This document shows, piece after piece, positions 9,952 through 18,153 of a stretch of 64,000 bases of DNA (positions are counted from its first letter, which is position 1; each line of letters begins with the position of its first letter). Location: assembly GCA_013336525.1 (NCBI GenBank), contig JAAXTM010000001.1, positions 248,001 through 312,000 on the forward strand, given 5' to 3'. Below the pieces are notes generated by a model that did not search any database, was not told where the DNA came from, and saw nothing but the letters and a program-made list of their open reading frames with translations. Both the position numbers and the translations under genes were made by a program. The DNA is from Geobacteraceae bacterium (GTDB lineage: Bacteria > Desulfobacterota > Desulfuromonadia > Geobacterales > Pseudopelobacteraceae).

Positions 9952-11211
9952 TTAAACCGCCAGCATCTCCGCAGACAGCCCCAGATCGGCAACCTGCCCC
10001 ATCACTTCAAGATGAAGATATTCACTACGGATCAACTCCTGTGACACCCTCTGAATATCATTAATGCTAACCGCATCGTAATTAGCGATAACATCCTCAA
10101 TTGACTGCTGCTTTTGGTGGTAAATCTCGTTTTTTGCCAGACGTGTCATTAAACTGTCACTGCTTTCAAGCGACATGAGGGTTTTACCTTTAAGCTGCTC
10201 ACGTGCCGCGTCGAGTTCGTCCTGCGGCACCTCGTCGGCAGCAAGTCGGGACATTTCACGTTGTGCAATATCAATCACTTCAAGGCAATGATCCTTTTCA
10301 GTCCCTGCATAAACAACCAGCGCACCTGAGTCTACATGAGATATGATGTAAGAGTAGACCGAATACGCGAGCCCCTTCTTCTCGCGAACTTCCTGAAACA
10401 GCCGCGAACTCATCCCACCACCCAAAATTGTCGTCAGCAAAAACAGTGCATAACGATCCTGATGATCATAACGGAGCGAACGTGTACCAAGACAGACCAA
10501 AGTCTGCTCCATTTCTCGTTCTATGAGATTCAGTTTCTTTTCAGCAGCCGGAAATTCATCAATTGACTGGGGGCGCCACAGAGAAGAAACTCCTGAAAAC
10601 AGTGGAGCCAGAAGAGCAACCAACTCATCGTGATGCACGTTGCCAGCCGCTGCGATAATTATATCCTGGGGACGATAGCGGCTCTCTTTGTGTGACAGGA
10701 TTGAAGTTCGTGACAAATTGGAAACAGTTTCTTCACTTCCAAGGATCGGCATGCCGACCAGCTGTCCACGCCAGAAGTTCTGATGAAAGCGGTCATGGAT
10801 GAACTCTTCAGGAGAGTCGTCGCGCATCTTAATTTCCTGAAGAACAACCTTGCGCTCCCGCTCAATCTCATCGGTAGGAAAGGTGGAATTCAGAAAGATA
10901 TCGGCCAGCAGATCGGCAGCACCGGGGAGGAATTTAGCCAGAACTTTGGCATAATAGCAGACATATTCATGTCCGGTAAACGCATTCAGAATCCCGCCCA
11001 TTGAATCAATCTCACGGGTAATCTGATGAGCACTGCGTCGTTTCGTCCCTTTAAACAGCATATGCTCAATGAAATGAGCAACGCCGTTATCAACGGGAGA
11101 TTCATGTCTGGTGCCGTTGGCGACCCAGATGCCGGTTGTTACTGTGTGCATATAGTCAATATTTTGGGTGACTATACGGATACCATTATCAAGTGTGGTT
11201 GTAGTTATCAT
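9952..11211 (-). CDS. M16-family zinc metallopeptidase
   Basis: A 419-residue peptidase of the M16B type, related to mitochondrial processing peptidase and B. subtilis YmxG. The inverted zinc motif HFIEH (HxxEH, residues 46-50) is intact, and a downstream Glu in QEIK is a likely third ligand. The C-terminal half is the usual non-catalytic repeat containing GLAYSVYSY. The ATG at 11211 matches the family start (MITTTTLDNG); a TTG two codons upstream is less likely. No signal peptide is seen. The specific substrate is unknown. The pyr promoter starts only about 40 bp after its stop codon. Confidence 0.92.
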   Translation of the reverse strand: MITTTTLDNGIRIVTQNIDYMHTVTTGIWVANGTRHESPVDNGVAHFIEHMLFKGTKRRSAHQITREIDSMGGILNAFTGHEYVCYYAKVLAKFLPGAADLLADIFLNSTFPTDEIERERKVVLQEIKMRDDSPEEFIHDRFHQNFWRGQLVGMPILGSEETVSNLSRTSILSHKESRYRPQDIIIAAAGNVHHDELVALLAPLFSGVSSLWRPQSIDEFPAAEKKLNLIEREMEQTLVCLGTRSLRYDHQDRYALFLLTTILGGGMSSRLFQEVREKKGLAYSVYSYIISHVDSGALVVYAGTEKDHCLEVIDIAQREMSRLAADEVPQDELDAAREQLKGKTLMSLESSDSLMTRLAKNEIYHQKQQSIEDVIANYDAVSINDIQRVSQELIRSEYLHLEVMGQVADLGLSAEMLAV

Positions 11212-11303
11212 TTCCAAATCATACCCTACTTATTTACTATTTCAACCTAGTAATTTTTAAGAATGTTGTTTTAACATCACATTTTCAGATGGCTAAAAAA
11301 GAG

Positions 11304-11341
11304 TTGACATTAAACAGTCAAAGTAATAACTGGTATTACCA
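11304..11341 (+). promoter_or_regulatory. sucC promoter with GntR (FadR-type) operator
   Basis: TTGACA at 11304-11309 and TAACTG at 11327-11332 are 17 bp apart. The perfect palindrome TGGTATTACCA at 11331-11341 overlaps the -10 element and matches the TNGTNNNACNA operator of FadR-subfamily GntR regulators. The same arrangement occurs before lldP. Repression of sucCD by the GntR protein encoded at 22923-23642 is an inference. Confidence 0.6.
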
Positions 11342-11453
11342 CACCTTATAACTTATTTATATTTCTGCTAAAGCCACATCTTTATGTAATATCTTTGATT
11401 TCACATTCACAGCCTAACGCAGCGGTATACGAAAATTCAGAACAGGAGACTTT

Positions 11454-12626
11454 ATGAATATTCACGAGTACCAGGCAAAAGCAATACTCAGAAAATTTGG
11501 TGTGCCTGTCCCGGATGGACATGTCTGCTACAACAGCGCCGGCGCCCGTGAATGGGCCAAACGCCTGGGTGACGGACCATGGGTCGTTAAAGCACAGATT
11601 CATGCCGGCGGACGCGGAAAAGGTGGGGGCGTGAAACTTGCCCACTCCCCGGATGAAGTTCGCAACATATCACGCGAGATGCTTGGTATGATTCTCCGCA
11701 CCCACCAGACCGGTGCCGCAGGAAAACTGGTTACACGTGTCCTGGTTGAAAAAGGGTGTAATATCGCCAACGAACTCTACGTCAGCCTTCTGGTAGACCG
11801 AGCCACCTCCAAAGTTACCGTCATGGCCTCCACAGAAGGGGGGATGGATATCGAAGAGGTCGCTGCCAAAACTCCAGAAAAAATCTTTATTGAAACAGTC
11901 GATCCGCTGATCGGCCTGACCGCCTTTCAGTGCCGCAACATTGCATTCAGCCTCGGCTTGACCGGAAAACTGGTAGGCAAAGCTACTGCCGTGCTGGAGG
12001 GTCTCTACACAACCTTCATGGCTTGCGACTGTTCCATGCTGGAAATAAATCCACTGGTAGTCACCGCCGAAAACAATCTTCTGGCTCTGGACGCAAAATT
12101 TGGTTTTGACGACAACGCCATGTTCCGTCATCCAAAAATCGCCGACATGCGTGATTATGATGAAGAGGACCCCAAGGAGATTGAAGCATCCCAATTCGAA
12201 CTTTCCTATATCTCACTCAGCGGCAACATCGGCTGCCTCGTCAACGGTGCCGGACTGGCGATGGCGACAATGGACATCATCAAACATTATGGAGGCGACC
12301 CGGCCAACTTCCTGGACGTTGGGGGCGGGGCAACTATTGAGCGCGTTACCGAAGCGTTCAAAATAATCCTCTCCGACAAGAACGTACGCGGCATTCTGGT
12401 CAATATTTTCGGCGGTATCATGAAATGCGACATCATTGCCACCGGTGTTGTAACAGCCGCCCGCCAGGTATCGCTCAGCGTTCCGCTGGTTGTTCGCCTG
12501 GAAGGAACAAACGTGGATCGGGGCAAAGAAATTCTGGCAGAGAGCGGCCTGAATATCGTTGCCGCCGACGGCATGGCTGACGCAGCTCAAAAAATAGTCC
12601 AGGCCGTGAAAGGAGCCAACCAATGA
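11454..12626 (+). CDS. sucC: Succinyl-CoA synthetase beta subunit
   Basis: SucC forms the ADP- or GDP-forming succinyl-CoA ligase with SucD in the TCA cycle. The 390-residue protein opens with [20 protein letters not shown]; its ATP-grasp domain has the [13 protein letters not shown] loop near residues 48-60, and the C-terminal CoA-ligase domain contains the [11 protein letters not shown] segment. The start has an AGGAG site. sucD overlaps by 4 bp. In acetate- or lactate-oxidising Geobacteraceae, acetate CoA-transferase often converts succinyl-CoA on acetate, so a regulated SucCD would matter when acetyl-CoA comes from lactate or pyruvate. Confidence 0.97.
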   Translation: MNIHEYQAKAILRKFGVPVPDGHVCYNSAGAREWAKRLGDGPWVVKAQIHAGGRGKGGGVKLAHSPDEVRNISREMLGMILRTHQTGAAGKLVTRVLVEKGCNIANELYVSLLVDRATSKVTVMASTEGGMDIEEVAAKTPEKIFIETVDPLIGLTAFQCRNIAFSLGLTGKLVGKATAVLEGLYTTFMACDCSMLEINPLVVTAENNLLALDAKFGFDDNAMFRHPKIADMRDYDEEDPKEIEASQFELSYISLSGNIGCLVNGAGLAMATMDIIKHYGGDPANFLDVGGGATIERVTEAFKIILSDKNVRGILVNIFGGIMKCDIIATGVVTAARQVSLSVPLVVRLEGTNVDRGKEILAESGLNIVAADGMADAAQKIVQAVKGANQ

Positions 12627-13495
12627 GTATTCTGATAGATAAAAACACCAGAGTAATCACTCAGGGGATCACCGGCGCTACCGGACTTTTTCATGCCCAA
12701 GGAGCCAGAGATTACGGCACCCGGATGGTTGGCGGCGTAACTCCCGGCAAGGGTGGCACTTATATTGACGGCTTCCCCGTATTTGACACCGTCAAGGAAG
12801 CCGTTGAAAAGACCGGTGCAACAGCCTCTGTAATTTACGTTCCGCCACCGTTCGCAGCAGACTCCATTATGGAAGCCGTTGATGCCGGGGTTGATATGGT
12901 CTGCTGTATCACCGAGGGAATCCCGGTTCTAGACATGGTTAAAGTTAAACACTTCATGATCGGCAAAAAGACCCGACTGGTAGGACCTAACTGCCCCGGC
13001 GTTATCACCCCTGGTGAATGCAAGATCGGTATCATGCCAGGCTACATTCACAAGCCAGGCAGAATCGGAGTAGTGTCGCGCTCCGGTACCCTGACATACG
13101 AAGCGGTCTGGCAACTCACCTGCCTGGGTATGGGTCAGTCCACTTGCGTCGGCATCGGCGGGGACCCTGTCAACGGGACCAATCACCTTGACGTGATGCG
13201 ACTTTTTGAAGAAGACCCCAACACCGATGCGATCATCATGATTGGTGAGATCGGCGGCAATTCCGAAGAAGAGGCGGCCAGGTTCGTTAAGGAAAATATG
13301 ACCAAACCGGTAGCAGCATATATCGCCGGCCGCACCGCCCCCCCCGGAAAGCGCATGGGACACGCCGGTGCAATCATCTCCGGAGGCAAGGGTACCGCTG
13401 CCGAAAAGGTGGCAATACTGGAAGAGTGCGGCATCAGTGTAGCCGCCAGTCCGGCCGAGATGGCACAGGCGTTGATGAAGGTGTATAAGCCGTAA
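12623..13495 (+). CDS. sucD: Succinyl-CoA synthetase alpha subunit
   Basis: The CoA-binding alpha subunit of succinyl-CoA ligase, 290 residues. The N-terminal Rossmann-like CoA domain has [10 protein letters not shown]; the catalytic phosphohistidine is His247 in GHAGAI. The ATG overlaps the sucC stop by 4 bp, giving translational coupling. A strong bidirectional terminator follows. Confidence 0.97.
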   Translation: MSILIDKNTRVITQGITGATGLFHAQGARDYGTRMVGGVTPGKGGTYIDGFPVFDTVKEAVEKTGATASVIYVPPPFAADSIMEAVDAGVDMVCCITEGIPVLDMVKVKHFMIGKKTRLVGPNCPGVITPGECKIGIMPGYIHKPGRIGVVSRSGTLTYEAVWQLTCLGMGQSTCVGIGGDPVNGTNHLDVMRLFEEDPNTDAIIMIGEIGGNSEEEAARFVKENMTKPVAAYIAGRTAPPGKRMGHAGAIISGGKGTAAEKVAILEECGISVAASPAEMAQALMKVYKP

Positions 13496-13513
13496 TCAGT
13501 TGGCATAATTCAG

Positions 13514-13550
13514 TAATAAAAAAGGCGACCAGAAGGTCGCCTTTTTTATT
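13514..13550. terminator. Bidirectional terminator between sucD and the rhodanese gene
   Basis: GGCGACC and GGTCGCC pair across an AGAA loop, with A- and T-runs on the two sides. It can serve both sucCD (plus) and the converging rhodanese gene (minus). Confidence 0.9.
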
Positions 13551-13579
13551 ACTTGCCATGACTCTATCAAAACAGCAGT

Positions 13580-14953
13580 TTAGTCAGTAATCTTGTACTC
13601 GTCCCCTGTAAAGTTGACGTTTGCCTTAAGCAGCTTGACGTTAGTGTAACCTTTTGCCTTGAGGATGTCATAGGCCATTTCAGCACGCATTCCGGTGGCG
13701 CAGTGGACGTAGACAGGCTTATCCTTGGGTACCTCGTTAAAGCGCTTTTCCATATTTTCAGACGGAACATTGATGGCGCCTTTGAATTTGCCGCTTGCAA
13801 ATTCATCAGAAGAGCGGGCATCAAGAATCACAACGCCGGGGGTAGTCAGCATCTTTACGAAATCAGGAATGTTGATTTCATGCGGTGCCAGCTTACGGAT
13901 ATAGGTGAGTTTAGCCGGAGCAGGTTTTAGGCCGGTTTCAACCGGGTTACCCAGTTTCTGCCATTTGGCAACACCACCATGGAAGTAGGTCCCCTTGGTA
14001 TAGCCGTAATCCCACATAAGTTCCAAAGCCTTGGCAATATCATCCATGTTGTCACTGTAAAAAACGATCGGGGTGCCTTTGTAATCAGGGAAATTAGCCG
14101 CCTGATAATTATCCAGATTGGCAGCAGGCAGGTTCAGGGCACGGGGGATATGACCTGCAGCAAACTTATCTGTTGCCCGCAAATCCAGGAGCAGAATATG
14201 GTCTTCTTTGACAAATTTTGCAGAAGATACAAAGGGCTGGTCAGCTTTTGCCCATTCAGGATCACCACCGGAAAATACTTTTATATTTGTGTAACCATAC
14301 TTAACTGCCAGACCGGCAGCTTTAGGAGACATGCCTCACGTAATTCCTCCGCACCAGAAAATTAGCATCTTGTTCTTGTCATTAGGCATATAGGGGGAAA
14401 CTTTACCTTCCTTATCCATTTTTTCCATTTCGGTAATTGGCAGCGAGAGTGAGTTCAGTATTGTTGCCTGATGGAAACGTCCTGCGGGTCGGGTGTCAAA
14501 CAACAGGTAGTTATCGTCTTCAGGACTTTTTGACAGCAGGGCCTTGAGCTCATCAACTTTAATTTCGCTGGTGCCCTTTGGCAGTTCAGCCAAAACTTTG
14601 GAAAGCACGGTGGCAATATTTTCAGCTCCGACAGCTTTGAATACAACATCCACTTTTTCGCCGGCAGACAGGTCCTTATAACCGGACGCATTTTTGAAAA
14701 CGGTTTCTTTGTCGAACTTAAAGACCATCATCTCCTTATCCGAAATTTTTATAGAGATGGTGTTGCTCTTTCCAACAACAGTATTAACAGTACCACGAAC
14801 CTTGTTGGCGTCATTCTTTGTCGCTTCTGCAGGAACTGCTTGAGGAACCGGCGTCTCACTCTTTACCAATGGTCTGGTTTTACTACAACCGGCCAACATA
14901 GACACTGTAATGAGCGTTACCAAACTTGCTGCAACCCTGGTGCGAATTTTCAT
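13580..14953 (-). CDS. Triple-rhodanese lipoprotein with probable selenocysteine
   Basis: One reading frame of 457 codons is crossed by a single in-frame TGA at 14336-14338, read here as Sec206. The ATG at 14953 has an AGGAGG site and a lipoprotein signal (LAGC, Cys23). Three rhodanese-like domains follow. In the first (about 115-230) the active loop reads Cys201-Gly-Gly-Ile-Thr-Sec206-Gly-Met-Ser-Pro; homologues of this type that I recall have a second Cys (CxGxxC) where the TGA falls. The second (about 245-340) has Ser300 in place of the catalytic Cys. The third (about 355-457) keeps Cys418 in HCATGMR. A SECIS-like hairpin lies just downstream of the TGA. It would act on sulfur or selenium species, or as a thiol redox protein, outside the inner membrane. 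A nonsense mutation splitting a pseudogene is the alternative, but the sequence on both sides is intact. Confidence 0.75.
14303..14321 (-). promoter_or_regulatory. Putative bacterial SECIS hairpin
   Basis: On the minus strand, 17 nt after the TGA codon, CTGCC and GGCAG pair around a GGTCT loop (core CTGCCGGTCTGGCAG, 14305-14319), and two outer pairs extend the stem to 7 bp. The GGTC loop sequence and the loop distance (about 22 nt past the TGA, against about 19 in E. coli fdhF) fit a SelB-binding element. It lies inside the coding sequence, as bacterial SECIS elements do. Confidence 0.65.
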
Positions 14954-14985
14954 GCATCTACCTCCTGTAATTTGAGCTGCCAGAT

Positions 14986-15013
14986 AGTATATTTTTATGA
15001 ACAATTAAAGCAA
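14986..15013 (-). promoter_or_regulatory. Putative promoter of the rhodanese gene
   Basis: On the minus strand TTGCTT (15008-15013) and TATACT (14986-14991) are 16 bp apart, in a very AT-rich stretch between this gene and the lutB-like gene. Confidence 0.4.
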
Positions 15014-15109
15014 ATACGTCAATTTTATATATAAATTGTTATATAACTATAAGCTGTTCAAACAGGCAGTGACATATTACAAGTATAGCCGCATATCTCC
15101 ACCTCACCC

Positions 15110-17254
15110 TTATTGAGAGGAGATTATTAACTGCTCCGCCAGAAGTTCAACCGTATGCCTGACCTTTATCAGCGTTCCATCCTGGTCCATCCCCCCTCTG
15201 ATCTGCATGACACAGCCGGGACAGTCCATAGCGACGGTTGAAGCGCCGGTATCCTTGATGTTCTTCAGTTTGCGCTGCAGAATAGGCGCTGATATTTCCG
15301 GGAGCTTGAGTGAATACGAACCACCCATACCACAGCAGGTGTCGCACTCGAACATCTCGGCAAGTTCATATCCCGCACGTTGCAGCAATTCCCTCGGCTG
15401 TTCCGTCACCTTCAGCGTCCGTTTCAGATGACATGAATCGTGGTAGGTGATCTTGCCGAGCTTCTGCCCCTCCTTCATGGTCAAGCGCCCCTCATCGACC
15501 AATTTCTTGACTAACGTGGAAAAATCTATCGTTTTATTAGCCAGTTCCCTGGCCTCCGACATCCATTCGGTTTGTCCCAGACTTTCAAAAGTGCTGATGA
15601 ACTCGTGTGCCAGCGCCACCGTGCAGGTCGGGCAGGCGGAAATAACGTAGGTTGCATCCACGCTCAACAACGCTTTGATGTTATCGACAGCGTTATTTGC
15701 GGCCACTTCATACGCTCCGTTGTAACGGGCCGGAGCACCGCAGCAGGTCTGATCTTCAGGAAATAACACCTCGTAACCAGCCTTGTTCAGTATTCTCACC
15801 AGCGACTCACCCATTTCCGGATAGGCAAAATCAATCAGACAGCCGGCATAGAAAGCCACCCTCTCCTTCAACTTTGGCTGAATGATTTTTTTGAAACGAT
15901 CGCGGAATGGTTCGGCGGCTATTGCCGGCAGACTACGGCCGTCAGTCAGGTCCGCAAGGAACAGTGGCAGATGACGGATAAACTTACCTGATGTAAATGG
16001 CTTGCCAGCGACTGAAGCGGCTCGCAGCATGCCGTGGAACAGCTTGCGATTATTCACCACGGCATAGATCGTTTTTTGCAGTAGCGGCACCCCCTGCTCA
16101 AGCACTAACCGCCGCCTGATTTCCATTATCAGATCCGGAATATCAATTTTTCCGGGGCAGACATCTTTACAGGCACCGCACTGGATACAGAGCCCCTGAA
16201 TATCTTCGGATTTTTTCAGTTCATCGAACCAGGCAGTCAGGATTGTGCCGATGCCACCGGTGTAGACTTTGCCAAAAACATGCCCCCCGACCAGGCGAAA
16301 AATGGGGCAGACGTTCAGACAGGATGCACAACGGATACACTGCAGCGCCTGTTTGAATTTGGGATCCGCCGCCATTTCAGAGCGGCGGTTATCCATGAGG
16401 ATAATGTGAAGTCCCTTCATACTCCCGTCAGGATTCGGCGTCGGGCCGGTAATGATCGATACATAACTCGTCAGGAGCTGGGCTGTAGCACTCCGGGGAA
16501 GGGCTTTTAAAATTGTAGCGACATCCGCATACTTCTCAATCAGCTTTTCGATGCCGACCAGCGCGATATGTATTTTGGGAAGTGATGTAACAAGCCGGGC
16601 GTTACCCTCGTTGGTCATAAGCACGATGCTGCCGGTTTCCGCTACGGCGATATTACCGCCGGAAATCCCCATGTCGGCGGCAAGAAAGGCTGGACGAAGC
16701 TGCTCTCTGGCAACTTTTACAAGCCTGGGAATATCTGAAGTCAGCCTTTCATTGACCTCCTTGCTGAACAGATCAGAAACTTCCTCCTTAGTCATATGGA
16801 TAGCAGGCATTACCATGTGCGATGGTGTCTGCCCGGCCAGTTGAATAATCCACTCACCCAGATCAGTTTCCCCGACTTCGATCCCGGCTTTTTCAAGATA
16901 CGGATTGAGATGAATCTCTTCCGTCGCCATTGACTTTGATTTTACAACTGTTTTGACGTTGTTATCCTGTGCAACCTTCAGGATGTACTCCCTGACCTTG
17001 GCCGGATCATTAGTCCTGAAGACCTTGGCGCCGGAGGATTCAGCCTTACTGGCAAACTGTTCGGACAATTCATCCAGGTGTGAAGCGGCATAGCTCTTCA
17101 GTTCGGCAATCCTCCCTCGCAGCTCCTCAAAGTCGATCCCCTCATACGCCTTGGCGCGGTTAACCTTGTATGCCTCTGAGAACTTACCTAGTGCACCGGT
17201 CAGATTGGCGTTATTCACAGCCTTGGTGATGGATTCCTTGAATTCATTACCCAT
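15110..17254 (-). CDS. LutB-like iron-sulfur protein fused to LutA-like CCG domains
   Basis: A 714-residue fusion. Residues 1-300 are the LUD domain of LutB (including TGSIVLMTNEGNAR). Two 4Fe-4S clusters follow: CIRCASCLNVCP (Cys306, 309, 312, 316) and CIQCGACKDVCP (Cys356, 359, 362, 366). The C-terminal part holds two cysteine-rich CCG domains (TCCGAP near 500 and CDTCCGMGG near 650), the content of a separate LutA. With LutC it should form the L-lactate oxidising LutABC-type complex, electrons going to the quinone or menaquinone pool. Its ATG overlaps the lutC stop (TAATG), so the two are coupled. Confidence 0.92.
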   Translation of the reverse strand: MGNEFKESITKAVNNANLTGALGKFSEAYKVNRAKAYEGIDFEELRGRIAELKSYAASHLDELSEQFASKAESSGAKVFRTNDPAKVREYILKVAQDNNVKTVVKSKSMATEEIHLNPYLEKAGIEVGETDLGEWIIQLAGQTPSHMVMPAIHMTKEEVSDLFSKEVNERLTSDIPRLVKVAREQLRPAFLAADMGISGGNIAVAETGSIVLMTNEGNARLVTSLPKIHIALVGIEKLIEKYADVATILKALPRSATAQLLTSYVSIITGPTPNPDGSMKGLHIILMDNRRSEMAADPKFKQALQCIRCASCLNVCPIFRLVGGHVFGKVYTGGIGTILTAWFDELKKSEDIQGLCIQCGACKDVCPGKIDIPDLIMEIRRRLVLEQGVPLLQKTIYAVVNNRKLFHGMLRAASVAGKPFTSGKFIRHLPLFLADLTDGRSLPAIAAEPFRDRFKKIIQPKLKERVAFYAGCLIDFAYPEMGESLVRILNKAGYEVLFPEDQTCCGAPARYNGAYEVAANNAVDNIKALLSVDATYVISACPTCTVALAHEFISTFESLGQTEWMSEARELANKTIDFSTLVKKLVDEGRLTMKEGQKLGKITYHDSCHLKRTLKVTEQPRELLQRAGYELAEMFECDTCCGMGGSYSLKLPEISAPILQRKLKNIKDTGASTVAMDCPGCVMQIRGGMDQDGTLIKVRHTVELLAEQLIISSQ

Positions 17255-17802
17255 TAGATTGTACCTCCCAACTCATCTACAAACACAATAACCAGCCTCT
17301 CAGGTCCATGTACTCCGATAGTCAACACCCGCTCGATGTCTGCGGTACGACTGGGGCCGGTGATTATGGCGAGGTACGCGCAATCTCCGGGATGAACTCT
17401 GGACAACAGTGCCGGCATATCAGGCAGTATCCCGTTTGTCGGAACAATAGCAATATGTATACTGGATAGTGAAGATACCAGTCGCTGTTCAATGGCAGAA
17501 GAGTTCTGAGCAAGTGAACCGGTATCCGCCAGAGCCCAATCCATCTGACTTATTCCGAAACGGGCCTCCGCTGCAAGTTCTCTGGTAACCACAAATTTCA
17601 ATCCCGGGACCCTCTTCAGCACATTCCTGTCAAGGTTATCAAGAAATGAACATTCAGCCCACAAAGCACACGCTTGTGGTGTATCGGCCAGTCCCTCCCC
17701 CTGCAGAAACCCGATCAGAAAGTCAAGTGCCGCTTCTTTTGTAGCGTAGTGATATACCTCGGCACTGACCCCTTCAGCCCTGATTTTGAATTGCTCATAC
17801 AT
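17254..17802 (-). CDS. lutC: LutC-like lactate utilization protein (LUD domain)
   Basis: A 182-residue LUD-domain protein of the LutC type. Motifs shared with the family include GISQMDWALADTGSL and the C-terminal VHGPERLVIVFVDE. LutC lacks Fe-S motifs; its exact part in lactate oxidation is unknown. It is the first gene of a two-gene minus-strand unit, divergent from lldP across a 351-bp region that carries two GntR-type operator sequences. Confidence 0.85.
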   Translation of the reverse strand: MYEQFKIRAEGVSAEVYHYATKEAALDFLIGFLQGEGLADTPQACALWAECSFLDNLDRNVLKRVPGLKFVVTRELAAEARFGISQMDWALADTGSLAQNSSAIEQRLVSSLSSIHIAIVPTNGILPDMPALLSRVHPGDCAYLAIITGPSRTADIERVLTIGVHGPERLVIVFVDELGGTI

Positions 17803-17911
17803 GATGTGCCCCCTCTGTCAGCATTTTATCAAGTGAAAAACAGTTTTACTTGAGTTTCAGTAATACGAACAATGCGCAGAATATGTTTAATGCAGGAAAC
17901 ATGAATACAAG

Positions 17912-17922
17912 TTGTATAACCA
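17912..17922. promoter_or_regulatory. Second GntR-type operator in the lutC-lldP region
   Basis: TTGTATAACCA fits the TNGTNNNACNA consensus of FadR-subfamily regulators. It lies about 110 bp upstream of the lutC start and 100 bp upstream of the lldP-proximal operator, so it could control lutC-lutB or allow looping. The rest of the divergent region (17803-18153) holds no gene. Confidence 0.45.
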
Positions 17923-17994
17923 CATTACATGTCACACTATTTCATCTGTACATCCCTTGTCAACAGGCATTATACAAAGATTATAAAATAACAC

Positions 17995-18032
17995 TTGACA
18001 GCTTTTTTCAAAACACGTAATTGGTAATACAA
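17995..18032 (+). promoter_or_regulatory. lldP promoter with overlapping GntR operator
   Basis: TTGACA at 17995-18000 and TAATTG at 18018-18023 are 17 bp apart. TGGTAATACAA at 18022-18032 overlaps the -10 element and fits TNGTNNNACNA. The layout is base-for-base like that before sucC: the operator begins at the fifth base of the -10 hexamer in both. Confidence 0.6.
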
Positions 18033-18153
18033 GTTTACAAAACCTGTTTATATTTTAGTTTTACACTGAAAAGCCAAGACACACATCAAGGATTAAAACA
18101 CAATCACCGCGCTGTAGTGATTCACCCCCCCTGGAATGGAAAGGAGAAACATC

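Noticed and set aside
14330-14338. Two separate genes, one ending at the TGA and one starting at the ATG of 14332
   Set aside because: The ATG is in the same frame, two codons after the TGA, has no ribosome binding site of its own, and would start in the middle of a rhodanese active-site loop.
18136-18153. lldP start at the ATG of 18136
   Set aside because: The AAGGAG site lies inside this extension and is well placed only for the ATG at 18154.
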